Source: Sphingomonadaceae bacterium
Lineage (GTDB): Bacteria; Pseudomonadota; Alphaproteobacteria; Sphingomonadales; Sphingomonadaceae
Length of the DNA: 64,000 nucleotides
Assembly: GCA_009926135.1 (NCBI GenBank)
Contig: RFPL01000004.1
Coordinates: 62,001-126,000, forward strand
Direction of reading: 5' to 3'
The translations under genes were made by a program, and so were the position numbers. Below are positions 1-8,760 of this stretch, piece by piece. The notes beneath the pieces were generated by a model that made no database searches, had not been told where the DNA came from, and saw nothing but the letters and a program-made list of their open reading frames with translations. The stretch's first letter is position 1. The number at the start of each line of letters is the position of its first letter.

Positions 1-521
1 CCGAAGGTGCTGCAGCCGAGCTTAACATCAAACCGATCGTCGCGGCCGTTCTGGCCGGGTTCCTGCGCGTCCAGTCGGACACTGTGAACATGGTCAACGC
101 CCCGTTCCTTGCCAAGGAGCGCGGGATCGAAGTGCGCGAGGTCAAGACCGAGAAGGAAGGGGACTACCACACCCTGATCCGCGTCTCGGTGAAGACCGAT
201 GCGGGTGAGCGGTCGGTGGCTGGCACGCTGTTCAGCAACAGCGAACCGCGCCTGGTTGAACTGTTCGGGATCAAGGTCGAAGCCGAACTGGCGGGCTACA
301 TGATGTACATCGTCAACGAGGACGCCCCCGGCTTCATCGGCCGGATCGGGACCCTGCTGGGCGAAGCCGGCATCAACATCGGCACCTTCAACCTTGGCCG
401 GCGCGCGGCTGGGGGCGAAGCGGTGCTGCTGCTCAGCGTCGATAGCCCGGTTCCCGCCAATGTCATCGCCGCCGCGCGTGACGTGCCCGGCGTGAAGCGG
501 GTCATGGCACTGGCGTTTTAA
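1..521 (+). CDS. serA: D-3-phosphoglycerate dehydrogenase, C-terminal part
   Basis: First enzyme of serine synthesis, oxidising 3-phosphoglycerate with NAD+ in the cytoplasm. The frame is open from base 3 and the start lies upstream of the window, so about 172 residues are seen. They hold the end of the intervening domain (VNMVNAPFLAKERGI) and a C-terminal ACT domain with GFIGRIGTLLGEAGINIG, the serine-sensing module of the long (about 525-residue) SerA type. hisZ begins 28 bases after the stop on the same strand, so co-transcription is likely. The identification is firm; the N-terminal catalytic domain cannot be checked here. Confidence 0.93.
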   Translation, partial: EGAAAELNIKPIVAAVLAGFLRVQSDTVNMVNAPFLAKERGIEVREVKTEKEGDYHTLIRVSVKTDAGERSVAGTLFSNSEPRLVELFGIKVEAELAGYMMYIVNEDAPGFIGRIGTLLGEAGINIGTFNLGRRAAGGEAVLLLSVDSPVPANVIAAARDVPGVKRVMALAF

Positions 522-549
522 GGCACATTCGGGCAACGGGATCGACGCG

Positions 550-1671
550 ATGCAAGACACTGACCGCGACCTGTTGCCCGAAGGCCTCGAAGACCGCCTC
601 CCGCGCGAAGCAGCCACTGCTGCACGCGTGACGCGCGCCGTGCTGGATGTGCTGGATAGCCACGGCTACGACCGGGTCCAGCCACCGACCATCGAGTTTG
701 AAAAGTCGATGGCCAGCCGCATGGCCGGGGTCCAGCCACGCCGGATGTTCCGCTTTGTCGATCCGGCGAGCCTGCGGACCCTCGCGCTGCGCAGCGACAT
801 TACCGTCCAGGTCGGGCGGATCGCCGCAACCGCCCTGGCAACACAGGCCCGCCCGCTACGGCTGGGCTATGCCGGTCAGGTCATCACCATCAAGGGCGAT
901 GGCCTTGATCCCACGCGGGAACGGCTGCAGCTGGGCGCCGAACTGATCGGCAGCGACAGTGTCGCGGCGGCTGGCGAAGTGCTGGTGGTTGCGCTTGAGG
1001 CGCTGACTGCTGCGGGCGCAAAGGGCCTGTCAGTCGACTTCACCCTGCCGGACCTGGTCGATGCGCTGGCGGCAGGTGCCTTACCGCTTGATGCCGCCCA
1101 GATCGAGGCGGTACGCCGCGAACTCGATGCCAAGGATGCCGGCGGGCTGGTCGCAGCAGGCGGCGAGGCCTATCTGCCGCTGCTGGCCGCGATCGGGCCA
1201 TTCAGTGCCGCGGTCGAGAAGCTGGCAGCCTTCGACAAGGGCGGCGTCTTGGCTGGCCGGATCGCCGCGCTGCGCACCATTGCCAGCCGCGTCGGCAACC
1301 TCGCTCGGCTGACCCTTGATCCCAGCGAGCGCCATGGCTTCGAATACCAGTCGTGGTTCGGTTTCACGATCTATGCCGAGGGCTTGCCCGGCGCGGTCGG
1401 ACGCGGGGGCAGCTATGCCATTCTTGGCAGCGGCACCGAGACCGAACCGGCCATCGGCTTCTCGCTGTACCCCGATTACCTGATCGACGCCCTGGCCGAA
1501 GCGGAACCGCGCCCGGACACGCTGTTCCTGCCGCTGGGTCATGATGCCGATGTGGCAGCGCGCTTGCGGGCGGTCGGCTGGCGCACTGTGGCGGCGGTCT
1601 CCTCGGCCTGCGAGCCAGTGGCGCTGGGTTGCACGCACCGGCTCGACGGGAGCGAAGTTGTAACCCTTTAG
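550..1671 (+). CDS. hisZ: ATP phosphoribosyltransferase regulatory subunit
   Basis: 373-residue class II aminoacyl-tRNA synthetase-like protein without tRNA ligase activity. In the family it pairs with short-form HisG to form the first enzyme of histidine synthesis. Visible family features are the N-terminal DLLPEGLEDRLPREA segment, motif-2-like RRMFRFVDP, LALRSDITVQVGRIA, and a late glycine-rich GAVGRGGSYAILG strand. No anticodon-binding domain follows, which separates it from true HisRS. hisG itself is not in this window. It sits between serA and, further on, purA. The start ATG follows serA by 28 bases. Confidence 0.9.
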   Translation: MQDTDRDLLPEGLEDRLPREAATAARVTRAVLDVLDSHGYDRVQPPTIEFEKSMASRMAGVQPRRMFRFVDPASLRTLALRSDITVQVGRIAATALATQARPLRLGYAGQVITIKGDGLDPTRERLQLGAELIGSDSVAAAGEVLVVALEALTAAGAKGLSVDFTLPDLVDALAAGALPLDAAQIEAVRRELDAKDAGGLVAAGGEAYLPLLAAIGPFSAAVEKLAAFDKGGVLAGRIAALRTIASRVGNLARLTLDPSERHGFEYQSWFGFTIYAEGLPGAVGRGGSYAILGSGTETEPAIGFSLYPDYLIDALAEAEPRPDTLFLPLGHDADVAARLRAVGWRTVAAVSSACEPVALGCTHRLDGSEVVTL

Positions 1672-1721
1672 CATGTCGTATCGCGCTTGCAGCCGATGGC
1701 GAGCGCGCGCATGGGGCGGGA

Positions 1722-2519
1722 ATGACAGACCCCGTCCGGCTCAGCATCGCAACCGAACTCGATTATACCTTCGAAGCGCGAACCGCCGTCCTGCTCCAGA
1801 TCGAAGCAGCCATGATCCCCGAACAGCGGGTCGATGCCCCGCATATCGCAATCAGTCCGGTCCAGCATTTTGCGCGGATCCCCGGGCATGACGACATCGG
1901 CGACCGCATCTGGCTCGATGTCGAAGACCGGCTGACTGTTTCCTACACTTCAGAAGTAACCGTGCACCGCCTGGTCAGCGATATCGCCGGCCTGGCCGCG
2001 ACGCCGCCGCACTTGCTGCCGGCCGAGACGGTCGATTACCTGATGCCGTCGCGCTATTGCCAGGCCGACCACTTCGAACACTTCGTCGAAAGCGAATTCG
2101 CCGGGCTGGCCGGCGGCGCAGCCGTGGCCGCAATGCGCGACTGGATCGCCACGCACTTTTCGCTGGTTCCGGGCGTAAGCAATTCGAACACGGGAGCGCT
2201 CGAAAGCTTTGTGCAGCGCCAAGGGGTCTGCCGCGACTATGCGCATATGCTGATCACGCTGGCTCGTGCCGCCAGCCTGCCCGCACGTTTCGTCAGCGTT
2301 TATGGCCCGGGCGTAACCCCGCCCGATTTCCATGCGGTGGCCGAAGTGTTTCTTGATGGCGGCTGGCATCTGGTAGATGCAACCGGCATGGCAACCAGCG
2401 CCGATATGGCGAAGATCGGTGTCGGCCGCGATGCAGCCGACACCTCGTTCCTGACCCATTTTGCCGGCTGCATGCTAAACCGGCAGGAAGTCCACGTTAC
2501 GCGCCTGCCGTTGGGCTAG
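1722..2519 (+). CDS. transglutaminase-like domain protein
   Basis: 265 residues starting MTDPVRLS. The frame is open further upstream, but this ATG lies just after hisZ and gives a normal N-terminus beginning with the beta-rich domain usual in bacterial transglutaminase-like proteins. The papain-like triad is visible: Cys near residue 170 in GVCRDYAHM, His in PPDFHAVAEV, and Asp in HLVDATG. No signal peptide is seen, so it is probably cytoplasmic. Family members are cysteine proteases or amide-bond enzymes; the substrate cannot be inferred. Its stop overlaps the converging esterase gene by 4 bases. Confidence 0.8.
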   Translation: MTDPVRLSIATELDYTFEARTAVLLQIEAAMIPEQRVDAPHIAISPVQHFARIPGHDDIGDRIWLDVEDRLTVSYTSEVTVHRLVSDIAGLAATPPHLLPAETVDYLMPSRYCQADHFEHFVESEFAGLAGGAAVAAMRDWIATHFSLVPGVSNSNTGALESFVQRQGVCRDYAHMLITLARAASLPARFVSVYGPGVTPPDFHAVAEVFLDGGWHLVDATGMATSADMAKIGVGRDAADTSFLTHFAGCMLNRQEVHVTRLPLG

Positions 2520-3475
2520 CGGCCGAACACTCCCTTCAGCCATGCATCGACCACTGGCGTGGCGGGATAGTCCGGATTGCCAAGCTGGCGATTGATCTCG
2601 GCATGGCCCTGCAGCCCGCGGCCTTCGAACTCGCGGCGCTCGACTTTCGTGCCGGCCTGCCGAAGGGCAGCTTCCAGCGCCTTGGCCTGCGCCGCGCCGT
2701 CCTTGCGCTGGACATGGATCAGCAGGAAGCTGGGCGCGTTGGGCGATGCGGCCTGCAAAGTGGGGGAGAGCGCCCGTTGACGCGCCGGATCGGTCCCGAA
2801 TGCTTGCAGATAGGTATCCTGCATCATCGGCCCGCCATCCTTCATCTGTGCTGCGACATCATAGGCGGCGCCATCGTTTGGAATTAACCCGTCGATATCA
2901 GCAAAGGACAGGCCCGCACCGCGCAGGTATTGCTCGTCCGTGCCGACCAGCGCGACCAGATGCGCACCCGCGCTGTGGCCCATGATCACCACTTTGCTGC
3001 GATCGATCCCCAGTTCACGCGCCCGGTCGATCAAGGCTTTCACCGCCAGCGCGACGTCAGCCGCCTGCTGTTCCACCGTGGCGGCTGGGACCAGCCGGTA
3101 ATCGATCGAGGCATAGTTATAGCCAAGCCCGGTGTAGTGCGCCGGCGCATAGCGGCTGGCGGCAACGTCTTTGCTGCCGCGCTTCCACCCACCGCCGTGG
3201 ACGAAGATCACCAGCGGGGCTGGGCTCGACACGCCCTTGGCCTTGTAGAAATCGAGTTGCTGGAGCGGGTCGCGGCCGTAGGCAAACGTCTGGTCTGGCC
3301 GAGTGCGGGGGGCATTGGCATCGCGCTGCGCGCCGCCTTGGCCATCTGTGTCGCCCTCGCGGCTTTCGATCCGTTGCTTCAGCCGCTCGCGCAGTCGGTC
3401 GCCGGGTGCGGCCTGGGCGATTGTGGTGCCAATCAGCGCAACCGCGCCAAGCGACAGAAATAGGCTCTTACGCAT
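2516..3475 (-). CDS. secreted alpha/beta hydrolase (esterase, kynurenine-formamidase-like)
   Basis: 319 residues. The N-terminus MRKSLFLSLGAVALIGTTIAQA is a Sec signal peptide, followed by a charged linker to about residue 65. The hydrolase core has the oxyanion HGGG motif at residues 93-96, the nucleophile elbow GHSAG with Ser168, and a late His in GLQGHAEINR. This is the carboxylesterase / kynurenine-formamidase-like (BD-FAE) group, which cleaves ester or formamide bonds; the real substrate is unknown. It faces away from purA and shares the 251-base gap at 3476-3726 with it. Confidence 0.8.
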   Translation of the reverse strand: MRKSLFLSLGAVALIGTTIAQAAPGDRLRERLKQRIESREGDTDGQGGAQRDANAPRTRPDQTFAYGRDPLQQLDFYKAKGVSSPAPLVIFVHGGGWKRGSKDVAASRYAPAHYTGLGYNYASIDYRLVPAATVEQQAADVALAVKALIDRARELGIDRSKVVIMGHSAGAHLVALVGTDEQYLRGAGLSFADIDGLIPNDGAAYDVAAQMKDGGPMMQDTYLQAFGTDPARQRALSPTLQAASPNAPSFLLIHVQRKDGAAQAKALEAALRQAGTKVERREFEGRGLQGHAEINRQLGNPDYPATPVVDAWLKGVFGR

Positions 3476-3726
3476 TGAAATTCCCTCATGATTGCCTGTG
3501 GGATATGGCTGCTACTGCTCAGGTTTCTGGCAGGTGAACGGCGCGGTCTCAATTTGTCGCAGACTGTCGCCCCAGTTCTCGGCGGGGATAGCTTGACGCC
3601 CGGCCCGCATCCGCCTACCGACCGCGCCGTTTGCGGGGCCATGCGCCCCCACCGGTCCACCCCTTGTGCCGAGTCCTGTCGAAGGGCGCATGCGGGCAAT
3701 TTTGGCAGGGTGAGGGACTCTATCCA

Positions 3727-5016
3727 ATGGCCAATGTAACCGTAATCGGTGCCCAGTGGGGCGATGAGGGCAAGGGCAAGATCGTGGACTGGCTGGCCAG
3801 TCGCGCGGATGCCGTGGTGCGGTTCCAGGGTGGCCATAACGCCGGCCATACGCTGGTCGTTGGTGATCAGGTCTACAAGCTCAGCCTGCTGCCGTCTGGC
3901 ATCGTTACCGGCACGCTTTCGATCATTGGCAATGGCGTGGTGCTCGATCCTTGGCACCTGAAGAGCGAGATCGAGAAGCTTGAAGGCCAGGGCGTGGTCA
4001 TCAATACCGAGAACTTCGCGATTGCCGACAACTGCCCGCTGATCCTGCCGCTGCACCGCGATCTGGATGGCCTGCGCGAAGCGGCGGCCGGATCGGGCAA
4101 GATCGGCACGACCGGGCGCGGAATTGGCCCGGCCTATGAGGACAAGGTCGGCCGCCGCGCGATTCGCGTCTGCGACCTGGCCCATCTCGATGCGCTCGAT
4201 TCGCAGCTTGATCGGCTCTGCGCGCACCACGATGCGCTGCGCGCCGGGTTCGGCCAGCCGCCGGTTGATCGCGAGGCCCTGCTGGCCCAGCTGCGCGAAA
4301 TCGCTCCCTCCGTGCTGCAATATGCCCAGCCGGTATGGCGGCGCCTCAACAAGGTGCGCAAGGCGGGCGCGCGGATCCTGTTCGAGGGCGCGCAAGGCGT
4401 GCTGCTCGATGTCGATCACGGCACTTATCCCTTCGTCACCAGCTCCAACACGGTCAGCGGCACGGCGGCGAGTGGTTCGGGGCTTGGCCCGGCTAGCACC
4501 GGCTTCGTGCTCGGTATCGTCAAGGCCTATACCACCCGGGTCGGCTCGGGCCCGTTCCCGACCGAGCTGGAGGACGAGACCGGCCAGCGGCTGGGCGAAC
4601 GCGGCCATGAATTCGGCACGGTGACGGGGCGCAAGCGGCGCTGCGGCTGGTTCGATGCCGTGCTGGTGCGCCAGTCCTGCGCGATTTCGGGGGTTACCGG
4701 GATCGCGCTTACCAAGGTTGATGTGCTCGACGGACTGGAGACGGTGAAGATCTGCACCGGCTATCGCCTGAATGGCAAGATCCTGGACTATTTCCCCAGC
4801 CACGCGGCGGATCAGGCCAATGTCGAGCCGATCTACGAGGAAATGGAAGGCTGGAGCGGCACCACCGCCGGCGCGCGCAGCTGGGCGGACCTGCCGGCCC
4901 AGGCGATCAAGTACATCCAGCGCGTGCAGGAACTGATCGAAACCCCGGTGGCGCTGGTCAGCACTTCGCCCGAACGGGAGGATACGATCCTGGTGCGCGA
5001 TCCGTTCGTCGACTAA
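3727..5016 (+). CDS. purA: adenylosuccinate synthase
   Basis: 429 residues. It condenses IMP and aspartate using GTP, the first committed step to AMP. The start is the ATG giving [18 protein letters not shown], the family N-terminus with the GDEGKGK phosphate loop; an in-frame extension upstream has no family match. Other signatures are [43 protein letters not shown] and [13 protein letters not shown]. The 251-base leader (3476-3726) has no gene; a TTGACG at 3593-3598 could be a -35 but no good -10 follows. Confidence 0.97.
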   Translation: MANVTVIGAQWGDEGKGKIVDWLASRADAVVRFQGGHNAGHTLVVGDQVYKLSLLPSGIVTGTLSIIGNGVVLDPWHLKSEIEKLEGQGVVINTENFAIADNCPLILPLHRDLDGLREAAAGSGKIGTTGRGIGPAYEDKVGRRAIRVCDLAHLDALDSQLDRLCAHHDALRAGFGQPPVDREALLAQLREIAPSVLQYAQPVWRRLNKVRKAGARILFEGAQGVLLDVDHGTYPFVTSSNTVSGTAASGSGLGPASTGFVLGIVKAYTTRVGSGPFPTELEDETGQRLGERGHEFGTVTGRKRRCGWFDAVLVRQSCAISGVTGIALTKVDVLDGLETVKICTGYRLNGKILDYFPSHAADQANVEPIYEEMEGWSGTTAGARSWADLPAQAIKYIQRVQELIETPVALVSTSPEREDTILVRDPFVD

Positions 5017-5022
5017 GTATTC

Positions 5023-5050
5023 TTGACATAGTCACTGTTTGTTCTACTCT
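5023..5050 (+). promoter_or_regulatory. candidate sigma-70-type promoter
   Basis: TTGACA at 5023-5028 is a consensus -35, starting 6 bases after the purA stop. A 16-base spacer leads to TACTCT at 5045-5050, a weak -10. The gene start at 5080 is about 30 bases further on, with a purine-rich site (GAGCAGGAG) at 5061-5069. The -10 lies inside a LexA-type box, so repression by occlusion is plausible. Confidence 0.5.
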
Positions 5051-5055
5051 TGTTC
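5041..5055 (+). promoter_or_regulatory. LexA (SOS) box, GTTC-N7-GTTC
   Basis: GTTCTACTCTTGTTC is a perfect direct repeat GTTC-N7-GTTC, the LexA operator established for alphaproteobacteria. It overlaps the candidate -10 of the promoter in front of the gene at 5080-6069, the normal position for a repressor. The motif has eight fixed bases, so a chance match is possible, but its placement in a short intergenic region over a promoter supports function. Confidence 0.65.
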
Positions 5056-5079
5056 AATCCGAGCAGGAGTCCTAACCCT

Positions 5080-6069
5080 ATGTCACAGGCCAATTTTGCA
5101 TACAGTGCGCCCGCCAACGATGCTGCGGGTCTGCCGCTGGCGCTGTCGATCTTTGCCGATCGCGGGCACCTCAGGGATCTGCTGCGCGACGATGCCGCGG
5201 CTGCGGGGTTCCGGATTGCCGAGGCGGGCGCGGTGGCGGCTCTACTGGAAGGCGAAGCGCGGCCGCTGGGCGAAGTGGTCCTGCTCGATTGCCCGGTCGT
5301 CGACGGGGCACAGCTGGCAGCCCTGGCGCGGCTGGACCTGCGTGCGGCCAACTGCGGGGCGCAGCTGATCGTCTCGACCACGGTTGCCGCGCTTGACGAT
5401 GTGTTTGGTTGCCTTGACCAGTCCAATCCGCAGATCCTAGTCAATCCCAGCCGGGCGGAACGCGTGATCGCGCTGGGCCGGGTCCTGGCGAAGATTTCCA
5501 ACCTGCGGCTAAGGGAACTGTCGGAAGAGGACCGTCTGGTCCTGCTGCGGTTGACCGAGCAGGTCGGCCAGATTGCCGAACGGCTGGAGCGGCTTGAAGG
5601 TCCGGAGCGGAGCAGGGCCGATGGCCGCGACCCGGTGTTCCGCTTCGAAAGTCCCAGCGCCGCTTTTGCCGCAGCTATCGGCGATGGCAGCGAGCGACTG
5701 ATTCGCGGTGGCCGGCCGCCGCTCCCCGATCCGCGCCTGGTGCGGCGCATTATCCGCCAGCGGCAGCTGCGCGCCCGGTTCCTTGATGGCGATCTGTTTG
5801 CCGATCCGGCTTGGGACATGCTGCTCGACCTCACCGCCGCCCGGGCGGAACATGCCCGGGTCTCGGTCACCTCGCTGTGCATCGCCTCTGGGGTGCCGCC
5901 GACCACGGCTTTGCGCTGGATCGGGCAGCTGACCGAAGCCGGACTGCTGCAACGGGTAGAGGATGAAACAGACCGCCGCCGGGCCTTCATCGCCCTGACC
6001 GACCCGGCTGCCGACGCCATGGCCCGCTACTTTGCCGAACTCGGCCAGCAGGCCGCCGCGCTGGTATAG
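5080..6069 (+). CDS. winged-helix (MarR-like) protein with a receiver-like N-terminal domain
   Basis: 329 residues from the ATG at 5080, which has GAGCAGGAG 10 bases upstream; an in-frame ATG at 5050 lies inside the promoter. Residues about 20-125 resemble a degenerate response-regulator or Rossmann-like fold (LALSIFADRGHLRDLL, VVLLDCPVVDG). A helical, probably coiled-coil stretch follows (LRELSEEDRLVLLRLTEQV), then a C-terminal winged helix (SVTSLCIASGVPPTTALRWI, DRRRAFIALTDPAADAMARY) as in MarR-type proteins. A DNA-binding role is inferred. The upstream LexA box suggests induction by DNA damage. Target genes are unknown. Confidence 0.65.
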   Translation: MSQANFAYSAPANDAAGLPLALSIFADRGHLRDLLRDDAAAAGFRIAEAGAVAALLEGEARPLGEVVLLDCPVVDGAQLAALARLDLRAANCGAQLIVSTTVAALDDVFGCLDQSNPQILVNPSRAERVIALGRVLAKISNLRLRELSEEDRLVLLRLTEQVGQIAERLERLEGPERSRADGRDPVFRFESPSAAFAAAIGDGSERLIRGGRPPLPDPRLVRRIIRQRQLRARFLDGDLFADPAWDMLLDLTAARAEHARVSVTSLCIASGVPPTTALRWIGQLTEAGLLQRVEDETDRRRAFIALTDPAADAMARYFAELGQQAAALV

Positions 6070-6121
6070 ACTTCACAGCCCTGCCACTTTGCGCTAGGCG
6101 CGCGGTCCTTGGTCAATGACC

Positions 6122-6197
6122 GGGCGCTTAGCTCAGTTGGTAGAGCATCTCGTTTACACCGAGAGGGTCGGCGGTTCGAGCCCGTCAGCGCCCACCA
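6122..6197 (+). tRNA. tRNA-Val (anticodon UAC)
   Basis: 76 bases with encoded CCA. The 7-bp acceptor stem (GGGCGCT with AGCGCCC), D arm GCTC/GAGC, anticodon stem TCTCG/CGAGA with loop TTTACAC, and T arm GGCGG-TTCGAGC-CCGTC (one G-T pair) all fold. The anticodon at 6155-6157 is TAC, which reads GUA and related valine codons. It ends 2 bases before the converging gene at 6200. Confidence 0.97.
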
Positions 6198-6199
6198 GA

Positions 6200-6556
6200 T
6201 CAAGCTGCGATCAGCTCGATTCGGTTCCCGAACGGGTCGGCCACATGGGCCCGCCGCACGCCGGGCAGCAGGTGATCGTCCAGCACCTCATGGCCCGCTG
6301 ACCGCAAGGCGGCGCAAAGCCCGTCGAAATCATCGACGAGCAGGCCGGGGTGCGCCTTGCGCGCGGCCCGGAAGTCCTCCTCAACCCCAAGGTGGAGCTT
6401 GACCGGTCCCAGTTCAAACCAGCAACCGCCGCGCGCCGCCAGGGCTGGCGGCTTGGGGACTTCGACCATCCCCAGCAGCCCGATATAGAATGCGCGCGCC
6501 TCGTTCTCGCCGCCACCGGGCATGGCCAGCTGGACGTGGTCGAGCCCGACGATCAC
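6200..6556 (-). CDS. VOC-family (glyoxalase/dioxygenase fold) protein
   Basis: 118 residues forming one vicinal-oxygen-chelate module. Metal-ligand candidates are His in GLDHVQLAM, His in VKLHLGVEE, and Glu in NRIELIAA at the C-terminus. The family includes glyoxalases, dioxygenases and resistance proteins; the substrate cannot be inferred. Its start overlaps the stop of the upstream thioredoxin-like gene by 4 bases (ATGA), so the two are translationally coupled. Confidence 0.78.
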   Translation of the reverse strand: MIVGLDHVQLAMPGGGENEARAFYIGLLGMVEVPKPPALAARGGCWFELGPVKLHLGVEEDFRAARKAHPGLLVDDFDGLCAALRSAGHEVLDDHLLPGVRRAHVADPFGNRIELIAA

Positions 6557-7113
6557 TTCTCGGCCAGCATCTGCTCTGTCTCGGCGTTGCTCCAGTCATG
6601 GCCGCCAACATAGCGCCAGACCTCGCGGCCTTCAGCATCGTAGTAGATCGTCGTCGGCAGAACGGTGACCTTGTACTGCACCGTCATCTCGCCATCGGGG
6701 TCGATCCAGGGTTCCAGCTTGTCCGCGCCACGCGCTTTGAGGAAGCCCGCCACCTTGTCGGCCGGACTCATGTCCTGCGACACGGTCAGGACCTTCAGGT
6801 TTGCGGCGCGGTCCTTGGCCAGCTGGTTGAGCGTCGGCAGTTCGGCCACGCAGGGCGCGCACCAGGTGGCCCACAGGTTGATCAGCAGCGGCTTGCCCTT
6901 GAAGCTGGCCAGCTCGACCGTCTTGCCGCTGGCATCGCGCAGGGTGAAGTCAGGCAGTTCGCTACCCTTGCTGCTGCGATCGATCGTGCCGGAAAGCTCG
7001 CCACCCGCTGGTGACGCGGCAGGTTGCGCCGGAGCCTTGCTTTCCCTATCGCACCCCCCGACCAGCAGGGCACAGCCAAGGACGGCAATCTTGAGCGAGC
7101 GGGACGATAGCAA
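6553..7113 (-). CDS. TlpA-like lipoprotein thiol-disulfide reductase
   Basis: 186 residues from a TTG at 7113, chosen because GGAG stands 6 bases upstream and the product then starts with a lipoprotein signal ([10 protein letters not shown], lipobox LVGGC). A thioredoxin domain follows: [15 protein letters not shown] carries the WCAPC redox site and VLPTTIYYD holds the cis-proline loop. TlpA-type proteins reduce periplasmic disulfides, often for cytochrome maturation or copper handling. The start is head to head with argH, leaving no separate intergenic promoter. Confidence 0.82.
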   Translation of the reverse strand: MLSSRSLKIAVLGCALLVGGCDRESKAPAQPAASPAGGELSGTIDRSSKGSELPDFTLRDASGKTVELASFKGKPLLINLWATWCAPCVAELPTLNQLAKDRAANLKVLTVSQDMSPADKVAGFLKARGADKLEPWIDPDGEMTVQYKVTVLPTTIYYDAEGREVWRYVGGHDWSNAETEQMLAEK

Positions 7114-8503
7114 GAGCAGCTCCAATGCAATGTGGGGCGGAAGGTTTGCCGAGGGACCCTCGGCGATCATGCGCGAGATAAACGCGTCGATTCCGTTCGA
7201 CAAGGCGCTGTGGCGGCAAGACGTGGCCGCAAGCAAGGCCCATGTTGCCATGCTGGGTGCGCAGGGCATCGTCAGCGCCGAAGATGCGGCAGCGATCACC
7301 GCCGGCCTCGATCAGGTTGCGGCGGAGTATGCAGCCAACGGGGTGCCCGAAAACTGGGACCTCGAAGACATCCACATGACCACCGAAAGCCGCTTGGCCG
7401 AGCTGATCGGCCCGGTCGCCGGGCGGCTTCACACCGCGCGCAGCCGAAATGACCAGGTCGCGACCGACTTCCGGCTGTGGGTCCGCGATGCAATCGACCA
7501 GGCCGATGCCGGTCTCAAGGCGCTGCAGGTGGCGCTGGTGAACCGCGCGGGCGAGCACGCGGACAGCATCATGCCCGGCTTCACTCATCTCCAGACAGCG
7601 CAGCCGGTGACGCTGGGCCATCACCTGATGGCCTATTACGAAATGGCGACGCGCGACCGGTCCCGGCTGGCTTCAGCTCGGGATCGGTTGAATCAGTGCC
7701 CGCTGGGTTCCGCCGCGCTGGCCGGCACCGGCTTCCCGATCGATCGGCAGGCAACCGCCCAGGCGCTTGGTTTCAGCGAACCGACCCGCAACAGCCTCGA
7801 TGCCGTGTCCGACCGCGACTTCGCGCTCGATTACCTGATGGCAGCGGCGCAAATCGCGCTGCACCTGTCGCGGCTCGCCGAAGAGTTCATCATCTGGGCC
7901 AGCCAGCCATTCGGCTTTGCGTCGCTGCCCGATGCGCTCTCCACGGGCAGCTCGATCATGCCGCAAAAGAAGAACCCCGATGCGGCCGAGCTGGTGCGCG
8001 GCCACGCCGGGCGGATCATCGGCAGCCTCACGGCCCTGATGATCACCATGAAGGGGCTGCCGCTGGCCTATTCCAAGGACATGCAGGACGACAAGCCGCC
8101 GGTGTTCGAAGCCGCCAGCCTGCTGACCCTGTGCCTGGCCGCGATGGAGGGCATGGTAGCCGGCACGACCTTCCGGACCGAACGGATGCGCGCCGCGGCG
8201 GAGCTGGGCTATGCCACGGCGACCGACCTGGCCGACTGGCTGGTCCGCCAGGCGAACATCCCCTTCCGTGAAGCCCACCATATCACCGGCGCAGCCGTGA
8301 AGCTGGCCGAGAGCCGGGGCGTGGCGCTTGATGCCCTGCCGCTGGCCGACCTTCAGGCGATCGACGGGCGGATCGACGAACGGGTGTTCGCGGCATTGTC
8401 GGTCGATGCCTCGGTCGCCTCGCGCGCCAGCTATGGCGGAACCGCGCCCGAACAGGTAAGGCAGCGCGTGGCTGAAGCGCGCCTGGCGCTGGGGCTGGAG
8501 TAA
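7091..8503 (+). CDS. argH: argininosuccinate lyase
   Basis: Last step of arginine synthesis, releasing fumarate. About 470 residues from the TTG at 7091, which has AAGGA 8 bases upstream; the ATG at 7130 (product starting [11 protein letters not shown], 457 residues) is the alternative but has no clear ribosome site. Family signatures are [29 protein letters not shown] and [12 protein letters not shown] (the catalytic serine loop). If the TTG is used, the gene overlaps the divergent thioredoxin gene by 23 bases. An LptM-like gene and lysA follow in what looks like an operon. Confidence 0.93.
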   Translation: MSERDDSKSSSNAMWGGRFAEGPSAIMREINASIPFDKALWRQDVAASKAHVAMLGAQGIVSAEDAAAITAGLDQVAAEYAANGVPENWDLEDIHMTTESRLAELIGPVAGRLHTARSRNDQVATDFRLWVRDAIDQADAGLKALQVALVNRAGEHADSIMPGFTHLQTAQPVTLGHHLMAYYEMATRDRSRLASARDRLNQCPLGSAALAGTGFPIDRQATAQALGFSEPTRNSLDAVSDRDFALDYLMAAAQIALHLSRLAEEFIIWASQPFGFASLPDALSTGSSIMPQKKNPDAAELVRGHAGRIIGSLTALMITMKGLPLAYSKDMQDDKPPVFEAASLLTLCLAAMEGMVAGTTFRTERMRAAAELGYATATDLADWLVRQANIPFREAHHITGAAVKLAESRGVALDALPLADLQAIDGRIDERVFAALSVDASVASRASYGGTAPEQVRQRVAEARLALGLE

Positions 8504-8508
8504 TCGTG

Positions 8509-8754
8509 ATGCGCCGTCTGGTCCTTCCCGCTGTCCTCTTGCTGGCGCTCGGCGCCTGCGGCCAGCGTGCGGACCTGAAACCCCAGGCTGGGCAGGACCT
8601 GCCGCCGCCGCCTTATGGCCGCGAAACCCGGCCCAAGGCGGAGGCGCTGCTGCAGATCACGCCCCAGGCCGCCCCGGAGCGCAGCGTGGAGCTGCGAAAA
8701 AAATCGGAAGAACGCACTGACGATCCGTTCGACCTGCCTCCTTCCGACGAGTAA
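8509..8754 (+). CDS. small lipoprotein, LptM (YifL)-like
   Basis: 81 residues. Signal MRRLVLPAVLLLALGAC has a lipobox ending in Cys17, followed by GQRADLKPQ and a proline-rich, charged tail. Size, the short motif after the lipid cysteine, and position directly before lysA fit the LptM/YifL group, whose E. coli member helps mature the LPS transport protein LptD. Assignment rests mainly on context. The ATG at 8509 is preferred (GGAG 8 bases upstream); a GTG at 8506 is also possible. It lies 2-5 bases after argH and 6 before lysA. Confidence 0.65.
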   Translation: MRRLVLPAVLLLALGACGQRADLKPQAGQDLPPPPYGRETRPKAEALLQITPQAAPERSVELRKKSEERTDDPFDLPPSDE

Positions 8755-8760
8755 GCATCC

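Noticed and set aside
3593..3621. TTGACG with TACCGA 17 bases later upstream of purA
   Set aside because: The -10 is poor; could be chance in a 251-base gap.
3433..4803. Open frame of 456 codons on the minus strand across purA
   Set aside because: Antisense shadow of purA in GC-rich DNA; no ribosome site or family motif, and purA is certain.
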